From NCBI GenBank assembly GCA_044222245.1, contig JBGANQ010000011.1:90037-154036 (forward strand): a stretch of DNA of 64,000 bases, in the 5' to 3' direction. A program made the translations under genes and the position numbers. Below are positions 34,852 through 44,140 of the stretch, piece after piece. The notes under the pieces were generated by a model that saw only the letters and a list, made by a program, of their open reading frames with translations, made no database searches and was not told where the DNA came from. Source of the stretch: CALFML01 sp044222245. GTDB lineage: Bacteria; Myxococcota_A; Polyangia; Palsa-1104; JAEUJZ01. How positions within the stretch are numbered: the first letter of the stretch is position 1; every line of letters starts with the position of its first letter.

Positions 34852-35562
34852 ATGAGTCCGGAGGCTTCAACCCCCACGTCCGACACCGGTCCCAGTCCCG
34901 CCCCGAGCCGCCGGCCGCCGCGCCCGCACTGGATTCGCCGCTCGCCGGGCCGGCTGCTCTTGTCTGTGGTGCTGGGCGTGCTGGGCTGCCTGCTGTTTCC
35001 CATGCAGGCGCGCTGGCACATTCGCGCCGTCGTTGGCTGGGACATCGGCGCGCTGACCCTGACGCTGCTCGCCTGGCGGATCATCATCCGCTCGGGTCCC
35101 AAGGCAACCGCGGCGCATGCCGCGCCCGAAGATCTGGGCGGCACGATGGTCTGGGTGCTGGCGCTGGTCTCCAGTCTCTTTAGTCTGTTTGCCGCCACGT
35201 TCGTGCTGCGCGAGGTCCGCGCCCTGCCAAGCCCTGCCTCGACGGTGTGGACGGTCCTGTCGCTGCTGGCGGTGGCGCTGTCGTGGATGCTGACGCACAC
35301 CTCGTATACGCTGCGCTACGCGCACCTATACTATCGCCGCGGCGGCTCGGGTGGCCTGGAGTTCCCCGGCGGCCGCCCGCCGTGCGACTTCGACTTCGCC
35401 TACTTCGCCTTTACGCTCGGGATGTGTTTTCAGGTCTCGGATGTGACGATCTCGGCCTCGCACATCCGCCGCGCCGTGCTGCTGCACGCGCTCCTGTCGT
35501 TTGTGTACAATACGACGATTCTGGCGCTGGCGCTAAACCTGGCGTTCGGCCTGGCCGGCTAG
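34852..35562 (+). CDS. DUF1345 integral membrane protein
   Basis: The 236-residue protein has an Arg/Pro-rich cytoplasmic N-terminus and five hydrophobic helices. It has the family hallmarks HTSYTLRYAHLYY and FDFAYFAFTLGMCFQVSDV. The function of DUF1345 is unknown; it is an inner-membrane protein. Confidence 0.85.
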   Translation: MSPEASTPTSDTGPSPAPSRRPPRPHWIRRSPGRLLLSVVLGVLGCLLFPMQARWHIRAVVGWDIGALTLTLLAWRIIIRSGPKATAAHAAPEDLGGTMVWVLALVSSLFSLFAATFVLREVRALPSPASTVWTVLSLLAVALSWMLTHTSYTLRYAHLYYRRGGSGGLEFPGGRPPCDFDFAYFAFTLGMCFQVSDVTISASHIRRAVLLHALLSFVYNTTILALALNLAFGLAG

Positions 35563-35573
35563 CGCCAGCGAGG

Positions 35574-36686
35574 CTACTTGCCCGGTGGGGTGGCCATGGA
35601 GTTGAAGGTGCTGACGACCAGGCCGCGATCGCTGCCCGAGGCGTATGGCGAACACTTGGGCAGCTGGACGTAGGCCGCCGGCTTGCTCTTGTCGGTCTGG
35701 CGGAGACAGCCGGGGAAGGGAATCTCGGGATGGCGGCGCTGGCTCAGGCAGATCGCGCCATCGGCAGTCCAGCGCGCTTCGATCTGCCACTTCTCTTCTT
35801 GCAGCTGCACCGGCGGGTTCAGGTAGTCGAAGATGTCCAGCAGAGTCCCGTTTACAGTGTGCGGGGTGCCGTCGCCACAGTAGTCCGCGCGCAACATGCG
35901 AGTGCAGGCCTGATGGTAGTCCTTCAGGGACACATCGGTGCACCGCTTGCTCCTGCCGGAGCCGGTGCACACCGAGCCAGTCGCCCACGGGCGGTAGCCG
36001 GCCACCGCGCACTTGGCGACCGCACCTTCCAAGCAGGCAAGCATGAACGCCCGCGAGTCGTCCACGCGGGCTCCGGTCTTTTCATCCCAGTATGAGCCGG
36101 CAATCGGAAACAGCGGCGCCGGATTGCCGCTGTAATCCCGGCACATGCTCGACCAGGTGGTCGCCGAGTCTTCTTTATAAGAAATCTGATACAGCCAAAT
36201 GTCTTTGAACTTGCTGGTCAGGTCCAGGGTGACGTCGTCGATCTTATAGGTTATCTTCGTCTGATTGCCATTGCCCTGGTCAGGGATTGCGGCCTTGATC
36301 GTAAGGCCCTTTAACGCAGTTCCTGATAGAGTCTTACTCGTGCCCGCAATTTTCGCAGAGAGCTGACTGGCGGAAATGGAAAAATCAGTTAACGGCAACC
36401 CATTGAGCGTGATTGACGTGATGGTGATGCCGCTTGCGGTAGAGCCATCGCTCAGCAGTGCGGAAATCGAGGTGCCGTTGGTGTAAAGGCCGTTGGTGTA
36501 AAGGCCGTTGGTGTAGAGGCCGTTGGTGTAAAGACCGTTGGTATAAAGACCATTGGTGTAAAGACCGTTCCCAACGACAAGCTGGGCGCGGTAGGGTTCG
36601 ATATTTGGGTCTTCCGCTGGATCCTGGCAAGCAGAACTAAGCAAACCAGCGAGTGCCAATGCAATAGTGGACAAATTTTTTGACAT
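35574..36686 (-). CDS. Lipoprotein with NGLYT repeats and ADYC-type domain
   Basis: MSKNLSTIALALAGLLSSAC is a lipoprotein signal. Six or seven tandem N-G-L-Y-T units (residues about 39-70) follow. A beta-rich middle region follows, and then a Cys-rich C-terminal half contains ADYC (in LRADYCGDGTPHTVNG), a motif naming a domain seen in myxobacterial secreted proteins. This layout is repeatedly found in Myxococcota; its role is unknown. The gene is noticeably lower in GC at its 5' end than its neighbours, as is the upstream region. Confidence 0.75.
   Translation of the reverse strand: MSKNLSTIALALAGLLSSACQDPAEDPNIEPYRAQLVVGNGLYTNGLYTNGLYTNGLYTNGLYTNGLYTNGTSISALLSDGSTASGITITSITLNGLPLTDFSISASQLSAKIAGTSKTLSGTALKGLTIKAAIPDQGNGNQTKITYKIDDVTLDLTSKFKDIWLYQISYKEDSATTWSSMCRDYSGNPAPLFPIAGSYWDEKTGARVDDSRAFMLACLEGAVAKCAVAGYRPWATGSVCTGSGRSKRCTDVSLKDYHQACTRMLRADYCGDGTPHTVNGTLLDIFDYLNPPVQLQEEKWQIEARWTADGAICLSQRRHPEIPFPGCLRQTDKSKPAAYVQLPKCSPYASGSDRGLVVSTFNSMATPPGK
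36475..36569. repeat. 15-bp tandem repeat encoding NGLYT units
   Basis: On the plus strand the unit is GTTGGTGTAAAGGCC with single-base variants, repeated about 6.3 times. It encodes N-G-L-Y-T on the minus strand. Units are multiples of three, so copy-number change keeps the frame. Confidence 0.85.
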
Positions 36687-36716
36687 TCTTAGCTCCCCGG
36701 TTCATCAATAGTCCGG

Positions 36717-36738
36717 CTAGGTTGATTTTCTAACCTAG
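36717..36738. promoter_or_regulatory. Inverted repeat CTAGGTT-N8-AACCTAG
   Basis: This is a perfect 7-bp inverted repeat 31 bp upstream of the NGLYT lipoprotein start. It could be an operator or a hairpin in the leader. The gap 36687-37039 is AT-rich compared with the rest of the window and otherwise holds only the short frame at 36922. Confidence 0.45.
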
Positions 36739-36921
36739 TGAGGGCCTCAGTGCAGATCAACATTAGTTGGCCCAAGCTTAGCGCGAGCCACGGGTATGTG
36801 TCCAGAGAACAATTTTTTGCGCTTTGTCATATAAAATGCACAATAAATACAATAATTTGGAAATGTCCAAAGTGGTTGGTTTTTTCGCGTTGATAAGTGC
36901 GCGAAATCGTTGAGAGATAAA

Positions 36922-37140
36922 ATGGTTATTAAATTCGCCGGCTTGACTGCGGCTCTCAGCCCAGCGCTGCCCTCATGTGACGACGGGCACGGCGGGCGGC
37001 GCCGGCTGGCGGATAAAAGTGGCGGCTCCCGCGAGCGCTTTAGGGGGCGGTCGGAGGCAGATCGCCGCAGACCCGGAATCCGAAGGTCGGGTCGTGGATG
37101 TTGGCAGGTACGGCGCTGTGATTGGTGCTACGCGCTGTGA
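36922..37140 (+). other. Possible lipoprotein gene remnant (signal peptide only)
   Basis: From the ATG at 36922 the frame reads MVIKFAGLTAALSPALPSC, which looks like a lipoprotein signal. It then runs into sequence antisense to the 3' end of the kinase K2 gene and loses any protein-like character. It may be a truncated gene or chance. Confidence 0.25.
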
Positions 37141-40100
37141 TAATGTTATAAAAGAATCCCCCGCCCTTGATCACGGCCTCGGAGCTATCGAGCGCTGAGC
37201 GGACCCACTCGTTCACGTTTCCCGCCATGTCGTGAACCCCAAAGGGGCTCTGTGAGGCAGGGAAGCGCCCGACCTCATCGGGGCCCATGTTGTCACGGCC
37301 GTAGGACTCGTCGATATTGGCTTCGGTGCCATCTATTAGATTCCCTTGTGGATGTTCGCGCGCATCAGCCCCGCGCGCGGCGCGTTCCCATTCCAGCTCG
37401 CTGCACAGCCGCGCTCCGCTGAGCCGGCCAGACCGCCGGAGCCAGCTGGTGTAGGCCTCGGCCGCGCTGCGGTCCATTCCAGAAGCGGGTAGCTTGCTCC
37501 AGTCCTGCTGCTTGTTGCGGTTGCGACCGCCATAGATGAGGGGCTGACCCTGGCGCAGGGTATAGGTGGTATTTACCGCCTGCAGGGTAAGCTGCCAGCT
37601 GCCGTCTGCGAGCTGCGACAAGCCGATGGCACCCGAGGCTCCGGCGTTGGTGAATTCAATCGAGTACTTGGTCCGATCCGCCGGAGACAAGTCGTTGAGA
37701 AATTCAATCCACTGCCCCAAGGTGGTCTCATATTTGGCAATCAGGTATCCGGGGGTCTCACGCATATGCAGCGGCGTGGTCTGCAAGAAGCTTTGGCGGA
37801 TGGCATCTGCCTCTGCGGTCCCGAATAAGAATCGGCCCGGCGGGATGTAGACATATCCATCGGGTATACGCGAGGCTTGGGGGAGGTCGACGTTGAGGGT
37901 AAGCTGCTCCCCGCGAGTAACGATAAAAGGGTATCGGATCTCGGCCCGCCCGGGGGCACTGAACACCAAGAGGTAGGAGCCCTGGGGCAGCTCGAGCGGC
38001 GGCAGCGGGGTTTGGCCGATGACCTTGTCATCGACCAGGGGCATGCGATGCCGCTTGTTTTCTTCATAGCGGCCAAGCCGCACCGTCGCCCCAGGGGGGG
38101 CGGTCTGGATCTGTACGCGCGCGCTCTTGTTCCACTGCTTCGCCAGGGAACCGGAGATATCGTACAGATCCATGCGGGCGAGCAGATCGCGCTGCTTGGC
38201 CGTCATGTGATCGCGCTCTGCCCCCAGAGCGCGCTGATATAGCACCTCGGCCAGCTGGCGCCGCGCGTCTGCCCGCGAGCCGTCCAGCGTGACCGCTGCC
38301 TCGACCGCCTGGCTGGTGCGGCCAAGTAGCTCATCGAGCTCTTGCGACAGCTCCAGGACCCGGACCCAGATCTTCTCGCCTTCCTCCTTCTTCTGGTTAT
38401 CAAACGCCGTGAAGGCCTTCTGCCGCTGCTCTGTGACCTCGGCGTCCAACCGCTGCGCCTGCGCGAACAGCTGCCTGCCATCGCGCATGTGCGACTCGAC
38501 ACGATGGGACAGGTCGCGGCTCAGCTTGATCCGATAACCGCCGTACATTGCGACGAGCAGGCTGGGAATCAGGATCGCCAGGGCCCGCCGCAGCTGCCGG
38601 TCGCGCCAGTGTTTGCGCCGCGAGGCGCCGATGAACTCGGCCTCGCGCGGGGTGATGTCGCCTTCCTCCAGGAGGTCGGCGTCGGTAATCTGGAGCTTGC
38701 TCCACAGCGCCTCGCGCGTCTTGCCAAGGCGCGCCCACTCGGCGGCGGCGGTCTCCAGGCGCTGCTTGGCGGCGCGGCGCTCGGCGTGGTCTTCCAGCCA
38801 CTTGCGCAGCGAGTCCCAGCCCTTGAGCAGCGCCTCGTGCGCGACCTCGTACGAGGCGCCCTCACCGGTGTCGCGGGCGACCAGGAGCCGCGCCTTGACC
38901 AGCACCTCCAGGGCCTGCCGGGCGGCCGGCGTGCGCGGCAGCTCATCGTCGCTGCGCCGGGCGCGGGTGCCTTCCATGGTGACCAGCGCCATCAGGATGC
39001 GCCGCGCCTCCTTGCGCTGGTCGGCGGGCAGGGCGAGCATGACCTGGTCGGCGTGGCGAGCCAGGGCGCCGCCGACGCCGCCGATGGCGTCGAGCGCCGC
39101 CTTGGTGATCGAGTCGCCCTTGCGGGCCTCCCACAGCTCGGTCAGGGCGAACTGCAGAAGCGGCAGCCCGCCGTCGGTCTTGGCCGTCGACTCGACGAGG
39201 CGGTCGACCAGCTCCTGCGACTCGAAGCTCACTCCTTTTATCTGCGCCGGGCCGACAATCGCCTCCTGGATCTTGTCGGGCGTCAGCGGCCGCAGGATGT
39301 ACAGCGCCCGCACCAGCTCGTCGCCGAGTCCGCCCACCGCGGCGACCCGCGCCAGGAAGTCGCTGCGCACCGTCATCAGCATGCGCACCGCCGGGATGCG
39401 CGCACACAGGTGGCCCAGCGCCTCGCCGACGATGCGCGACTGCGCTGGCTCGGCGATGGTGACCATCTCCTCCAGCTGATCGATGAATAGAAGGAGTCCG
39501 CGCGAGTCGCCCAGGCCGCGATGCAGAAGGCGCGCCAGCGCTGGTGGCTCCGCGGTGACTTGCGCTATCAGCTCGGCCTCGGCAAGCCCGACGTGGCTTG
39601 CGAGCTCGCTGCACAGCGCCGTCAGCGGGGTCCGCCCGGGCACCATGGCGAGGGTCGACCACTTGCGGCCCTTGCCCAGCGCTCCCTCGCTGACCGTGGG
39701 CAGCACGCCGGCGCGGCAGAGCGACGACTTGCCCACTCCGGAGTCGGCGGCGACCAGCACCAGCGGCTCGGTGCGCAGCCGCTCGGTGATGGTGCCGATC
39801 TCGGAGCGCCGGCCGAAGAACAGGCCGCGGTGCTCGGCCTCGAACGCGAGCAGGCCGCGATAGGGGTTGCCTTCGGGGGCCGCGGTGCCGCTGTCCTTGA
39901 TGCGCAGCTGCTCCAGCGCCTCGCGCAGCTCATCGCCCGAGCCAAAGCGCTGCGCCGGATCCCGCCGCAGGCAGCGGTCGACGATCGCCGCCATGCGCGC
40001 ATCCACCGTCGGCGCGACGCTGAGCAGCGGCGGCGCATCCTGCTCGTTGACCACCTTGGCGAGCGTGGCCAGCTGCACATCGGCGAACGGCGGCACGCCG

Positions 40101-40923
40101 TGCAGCAGCTCATACAGCAGCGCGCCCATCGAATAGATATCGGCTCGTCGCGTCCCCGGCTCGCCGCGCCAGATCTCGGGCGCCATGTACAGCGGCGTGC
40201 CGGCGATGCGACTCTTCTCGCTGGTCGGGGGCAGCTCCCAATCGAGCGCCGAGAACTCGGCCGAGTCGAGGGAAGAGGAGCGCTCCGGGGCGGTGATCTG
40301 GCCGGTCGTCGGGCCGCGGAACTGCCCGGTGGACTGCAGCGCCTCGGTGCCCGAGGTGCTGCCCTGGCTGGCGACCTGGCTGGGCGCCGGCGGCCGGCGG
40401 CGGGGTCGAGGTCCGGTCAGCTCGCTCGGCACCGGGCCGTTCATCGTCGAGACGAGCGCCGCCCGGCGCTCTGAGAGCTGGCTTGGCGCCCCGTGCTCCG
40501 CCTCGGTCGGCGCCAGATACATCTGGTTCAGATCCGGGCTGACGGTGACGGCCAGCTCGCTGGTCTCGTAGTCGCGCGGCAGCTGATCGGTGGGCCCGTC
40601 GGCATCGATCGGCTCCTCCACGACCAGCCGGTGCATCAGCGGGTCCACGGCGGTGGGCTGATCGACCTCGCTGCTGCGCTCTGCCTGGGCGATGCTGCGC
40701 GCGAGGTTGACCGCCAACGGACTGGACATCAGGCGCTTGGCATGGTCGCCGGTGAACTCGACGGTGGCGGCCATCGGCTTGGGCGCGCTGTTAGTGATCC
40801 CGGCGAAGGCCGCCGCCGAGGTGGTGCTGGCGGCGTTGCCGTAGCCGAGGTCGAGCAGCCGCGCCAGCCCGAAATCGAGAAGCTTTACTTCGCCTTCATT
40901 GGAGAGGATGACATTGCCAGGCT
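37040..40923 (-). pseudogene. Multidomain Ser/Thr kinase, C-terminal part starting at (KP)GN (kinase K2)
   Basis: Kinase homology starts abruptly at QPGNVILSNEG, then LLDFGLARLL and MAPEIW. A conflict-type P-loop NTPase domain follows (FFGRRSEIGTI, then ADSGVGKSSLCRAG). A transmembrane helix, a PEGA-like beta domain and a C-terminal formylglycine-generating-enzyme/sulfatase-modifying fold (MAGNVNEWVRSA, FGFRVCGD) come next. The N-lobe is missing here and lies at 44133-44576 on the same strand. Joining the parts at the shared core AGCCTGGC gives one frame of 1439 aa that reads HLDIKPGNVIL across the joint. No ribosome site or natural start precedes this part. Confidence 0.85.
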
Positions 40924-40992
40924 GAAGTTCCGGCCGGGTAGATCCAGTCGCTGACAGCTTCTTTAGCGCCCTCGTGGGAACGGCTGCGGAAC
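40916..40992 (-). other. Cassette end next to kinase C-terminal part (K2): 69-nt element and core
   Basis: Read on the minus strand, GTTCCGCAGCCGTTCC begins a 69-nt element ending GGAACTTC against the core AGCCTGGC (40916-40923 plus strand). The same design (68 nt, same start, same TTC end, internal TCAGC-AC) is at 56146-56221 and 60385-60460. Confidence 0.75.
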
Positions 40993-41142
40993 GCGCCATG
41001 GCGGACGGTCGGCGGGGGCTGCCGTGCTTGGAACAGCCCGGAGTAGCTGGTCGCAAGGTCAAGCCGACACGAGCCTGGGCGAGCTCCCCGCTCGGGCCGC
41101 AGCCACTTCTGCGCGGCCGCGGTTTCTGCGACACTTGTCGCG

Positions 41143-42045
41143 ATGAGCAATCTGATCGAGATGGAGGCCTTCCTGGTTGTGGTCGAGGAGAGCAGCTTCA
41201 CCGCCGCCGCCCGCCGTCTCGGCGTGACCAAGTCGTATGCCAGCAAGCTGGTGGTCAGGCTCGAAGATCGGCTGGGGGTGCGGCTGCTCCAGCGGACCAC
41301 GCGGCAGCTCACGCTGACTGAAGCGGGACGAGCCTATTACGAGCGGTGCAGCGGAGCGATGCGAGCGCTTCAGGAAGCGGAGGCCGAGGCCACTGAGCTG
41401 CAGAACTCGCCGCAGGGCCGGCTGCGCATCAACCTGCCCACCGCCTTTGCGACTGACTACCTGGCCGCTCCGCTCGCCGAGTTCAAGGCGCGCTATCCCG
41501 AGCTGACCATCGAGGCGATCCTCACCGACCGCAAGGTCGACATCCTGGCCGAGGGCTTCGATGTCGCGGTGCGAATCGGTGAGCTTGAAGACAGCGCGCT
41601 CATCGCCCGCCGCCTGGCCAGAGTCGACCGCTTCATCTGCGCCAGCCCTGGCTACCTCCAGCGCCGCGGCACTCCCTGCCAGCCCGAAGAGCTGGCCAGC
41701 CACGACTGCCTCCTTTATGCCCACCACGCGGTGCCCACCATATGGCGCTGCAAGGGACCCGGCCGCACTGCGGCCATCGAGGTCTCGGGAAAGCTCGTCT
41801 CAAACCACGCCGCGATTCTCGTCGCGGCGGCCTGCCAGGGACTGGGGCTCCTGTTCTGCCCGATCTTCTTGACCGCGACCGCCCTGCGCGAAGGACGGCT
41901 GCAGCGGGTGCTGCCGGACTGGCAGTCTCCGCTCTCGCTCTCCGCCGTGTTTCCCAACGCCCGCCATATCCCGGCCAAGGTGCGGATCTTTGTCGACTTC
42001 TTGGTCGCCCACTTTCGCCATCCGGCCTGGGCAGAAGTCATGTAA
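41143..42045 (+). CDS. LysR-family regulator
   Basis: The 300-residue protein has an N-terminal winged helix-turn-helix (FLVVVEESSFTAAARRLGVTKSYASKLV cut here as residues 9-36) and a periplasmic-binding-like effector domain with the usual LRINLPTAFATDYLAP-type start. It resembles the CrgA/DmlR-like subgroup. The next gene, the metallo-beta-lactamase-fold lipoprotein, is on the same strand 147 bp downstream and is the likely target or partner. The ATG at 41143 lies 150 bp inside the cassette end. Confidence 0.92.
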   Translation: MSNLIEMEAFLVVVEESSFTAAARRLGVTKSYASKLVVRLEDRLGVRLLQRTTRQLTLTEAGRAYYERCSGAMRALQEAEAEATELQNSPQGRLRINLPTAFATDYLAAPLAEFKARYPELTIEAILTDRKVDILAEGFDVAVRIGELEDSALIARRLARVDRFICASPGYLQRRGTPCQPEELASHDCLLYAHHAVPTIWRCKGPGRTAAIEVSGKLVSNHAAILVAAACQGLGLLFCPIFLTATALREGRLQRVLPDWQSPLSLSAVFPNARHIPAKVRIFVDFLVAHFRHPAWAEVM

Positions 42046-42192
42046 AGCCAGTCGCGACATTATTCATTTTCAGTCAACAGTGCATGTCCTCCGTGCCGAC
42101 TTATCGGCGAGGCGTGGGGTCGCTACTTTGGTGAGCAGAAGGGGGACGCGAGCGCGGCCCCGCAGGACTACACTCCAAGAAAGGCTCGACCC

Positions 42193-43233
42193 ATGACCTC
42201 CAAGATCCTCTCCACTGTGCTCTTCGCCGGACTCACCACGGCTGCTGCCACCGCCGGCTGCGGCGGCACTCCCAGCGAACCGCAGACCTTTGATGCCTGC
42301 ACTGCTGCGCCGACCTTCACTGCGGCAAATCCGAGCTACATCTGGACGCCCAACGCCATCCGACTGATCTCGCAGCGCCTCTCGGACCGGGTGTACGCCG
42401 TCATCGACAGCAACGCCTCCAGCCACTCCAGCGCCGGTATCCCTTCGGCGACAAGCGGCGGCTTCGTCATCGGCGACAATGGCGTCCTGCTGGTCGAGAG
42501 CATGATCAACCGTCAGCTCTTCTGTCAGATGATCGGCCTGGTGCGCGCCCAGACCGACAAGCCAGTGACCTATGTCATCAACACCAGCAGCCACGGCGAC
42601 CATAGCTATGGCAACACCTTCCTGCCTGCCGGCGTTCACATCGTGCAGCATCAGCGGACCGCCGAGTACATCGCCGCGCACTTCGCGGAAGACGTGGCCT
42701 TTATGAAGATGAACTTCGGTGCTGATCAAGGCCTCGATGAGATCAAGCCGGTGGCTGCCGACACGCTGGTGAGCGACACCGCGCCGTTTAGCGTCGACCT
42801 CGGCGGCGTGCAGGTCGAGGCGCGCTACCACGGCTTTGCCCAGACGGGGGGCGACCTGTTTGTGCGCGTGCCGAGCGCCAAGGTGCTGTGGACCGGCAAC
42901 CCGCTCGTCGCCGACAAGCCCGCTGTGCCCTGGCTGCTCGCGGGCCACGGTCCGGAGGTCGGGGTGACCCTCAGTCAGGTCAAGAGCTCGCTGCCGGCCG
43001 ACACCATCATCGTCCCCGGCCATGACCACCCCACCACCGTGGCTGGCTTCGACTTCTCGATCAATTACCTCAGCGCGCTGGTCAGTGAAGTCGGCGCCGC
43101 GGTCGGCCAGGGCAAGACCGTCGAGCAGACCGTTGCCGCCGTTACCCTGCAGCCGTTCCAGGGCTACGCCATCTGGGATTTTATTCACAAGCAGGTCAAC
43201 GTGCCTAATACCTACGCTGACCTCAAAAAGTAG
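42193..43233 (+). CDS. Metallo-beta-lactamase-fold lipoprotein
   Basis: A lipoprotein signal ends TAGC. The 346-residue protein has the MBL fold: SSHGDHSYGN corresponds to the HxHxDH zinc motif (first His replaced by Ser), followed by HGFAQTGGDLFV and the late metal ligand region VPGHDHPTT. It is probably a periplasmic or outer-membrane-anchored hydrolase, related to quinoprotein-relay-type MBL proteins rather than true beta-lactamases. Its stop lies 3 bp before a core-like cassette site. Confidence 0.82.
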   Translation: MTSKILSTVLFAGLTTAAATAGCGGTPSEPQTFDACTAAPTFTAANPSYIWTPNAIRLISQRLSDRVYAVIDSNASSHSSAGIPSATSGGFVIGDNGVLLVESMINRQLFCQMIGLVRAQTDKPVTYVINTSSHGDHSYGNTFLPAGVHIVQHQRTAEYIAAHFAEDVAFMKMNFGADQGLDEIKPVAADTLVSDTAPFSVDLGGVQVEARYHGFAQTGGDLFVRVPSAKVLWTGNPLVADKPAVPWLLAGHGPEVGVTLSQVKSSLPADTIIVPGHDHPTTVAGFDFSINYLSALVSEVGAAVGQGKTVEQTVAAVTLQPFQGYAIWDFIHKQVNVPNTYADLKK

Positions 43234-43236
43234 CTC

Positions 43237-43299
43237 GCCAGGCTGAAGCGCCGCCCGCCCCCGCCGCAGTGGTGACTGGGCGGCGCAGCCCTGCGGATC
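43237..43299 (-). other. Probable internal cassette junction in array A (shortened)
   Basis: The core GCCAGGCT (43237-43244) followed by GAAG repeats the 12 bases found at 40916-40927. A CAGTGGTGAC segment and a terminal CTGCGGATC correspond to CAGTCGCTGAC and CTGCGGAAC of the 69-nt element, but the distance is 55 nt. The 34-nt plus hairpin partner is absent, because the metallo-beta-lactamase gene occupies that side. Confidence 0.45.
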
Positions 43300-43371
43300 G
43301 ATTGGGAGCGCTGGAGCCGCTGCGACTCCCATTTGCCCGCCGGCGGCAGAAAACCGTGGTAGCCTGTTATT

Positions 43372-43857
43372 GTGGGGCAAGCGAACCAGCCGGACGGCGC
43401 CGGCGGCGATAGCGCAGCGGCCCAGGCCGAGTCCTGGGCCCCGGCCTGGCAGATCTCCGGCGGCCACCGCTACTATCGGCGCGACGACACCATGTTCTGG
43501 GAGTGTCATGGCTCCATGCAGCGCTCGGACCTGGTCGTCCTGTTTGATGAGCGCATGGCACTGCAGCGGCAGTGGGGCCGGGTCTTTGTGCTGTTCGATG
43601 CGCGGGAGATGGACAGTGTCTCGCCCGAGGGCCGCCGGTTCGCGATCCAGTTCAGGCCCGATCCTCCGCTGTGCGGCGCCGTCGTGGTGTTTGGCGCCGG
43701 TCTGCTAGCGCGGACCGCTCTGTCGCTGATCATTGCCGCGGCCCGCTTGATGGGCCGTCAGGACAACCCGAGCCTCCTGTTTGCGAGCACGGAAGCCGAG
43801 GCGTGGGCCGCCCTGGAGCGCGAGCGGGCGGCGCTCAGCACGCGCCAGCCGCCTTGA
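43372..43857 (+). CDS. STAS/SpoIIAA-like protein
   Basis: The 161-residue protein starts with a GTG. After a low-complexity leader it has beta/alpha segments (RVFVLFDAREMDSVSPEGRR, CGAVVVFGAGLLARTALSLI) of the STAS-like type seen in many myxobacterial hypothetical proteins. There is no catalytic motif. It is in cassette array A, and the start is uncertain because the first 30 residues are not fold-like. Confidence 0.5.
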   Translation: MGQANQPDGAGGDSAAAQAESWAPAWQISGGHRYYRRDDTMFWECHGSMQRSDLVVLFDERMALQRQWGRVFVLFDAREMDSVSPEGRRFAIQFRPDPPLCGAVVVFGAGLLARTALSLIIAAARLMGRQDNPSLLFASTEAEAWAALERERAALSTRQPP

Positions 43858-43859
43858 CG

Positions 43860-43988
43860 ATCGTCAAAGCGCCCGTCGGCGTCGATGTCCCAGCCCATGA
43901 ACTCGCTGAACTCGTAGGCGTACAGCTGCATCAGACGGTCAAAGACTGCCGCGTCACTGTCGCGCGCCGGGACAAGCTCAGGTTCCAT
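43860..43988 (-). pseudogene. GNAT acetyltransferase remnant
   Basis: From the ATG at 43988 the product reads as the first 43 residues of a GNAT protein (FDRLMQLYAYEFSEF, then DIDADGRF). It then runs directly into the 3' end of the STAS-like gene, losing homology. The rest of the GNAT fold is absent. It is a truncated gene at the kinase N-terminal side of array A. Confidence 0.55.
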
Positions 43989-44049
43989 GCGCAGCGATTA
44001 TCCGCGGCGCCGCTTGGATCAGCAACCCCGCTGCCAGGCGCCAAGGCGA

Positions 44050-44140
44050 TTCCGCGGCCAGGGCCTCTTCCTGCGTGCCGCCGCACCCCGCTGCGGAACG
44101 CTTGCCCCGCCTGCGGCCTCGCTGACTCCCTTGCCAGGCT
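44050..44140 (-). other. Kinase-side cassette end (K3): core, 34 nt, 49-nt hairpin
   Basis: Read on the minus strand: core AGCCTGGC (44133-44140), 34 nt, TTCCGC (44093-44098) and partner GCGGAA (44050-44055). The same architecture and the same 34-nt spacer length occur in three other places. Confidence 0.75.

Larger units (their letters stand above)
40924..44132. mobile_element. Cassette array A inserted in a kinase gene
   Basis: This is 3.2 kb between two copies of AGCCTGGC (10 bp shared, AGCCTGGCAA), in the catalytic loop of one kinase gene. It carries a LysR gene, a metallo-beta-lactamase-fold lipoprotein gene, a STAS-like gene and a GNAT remnant; the first three read against the kinase. 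A third copy of the core with a shorter end element at 43237-43299 suggests two cassettes (2.3 and 0.9 kb). No transposase, recombinase or reverse transcriptase was found in it. Removal restores the kinase frame exactly. Confidence 0.7.
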
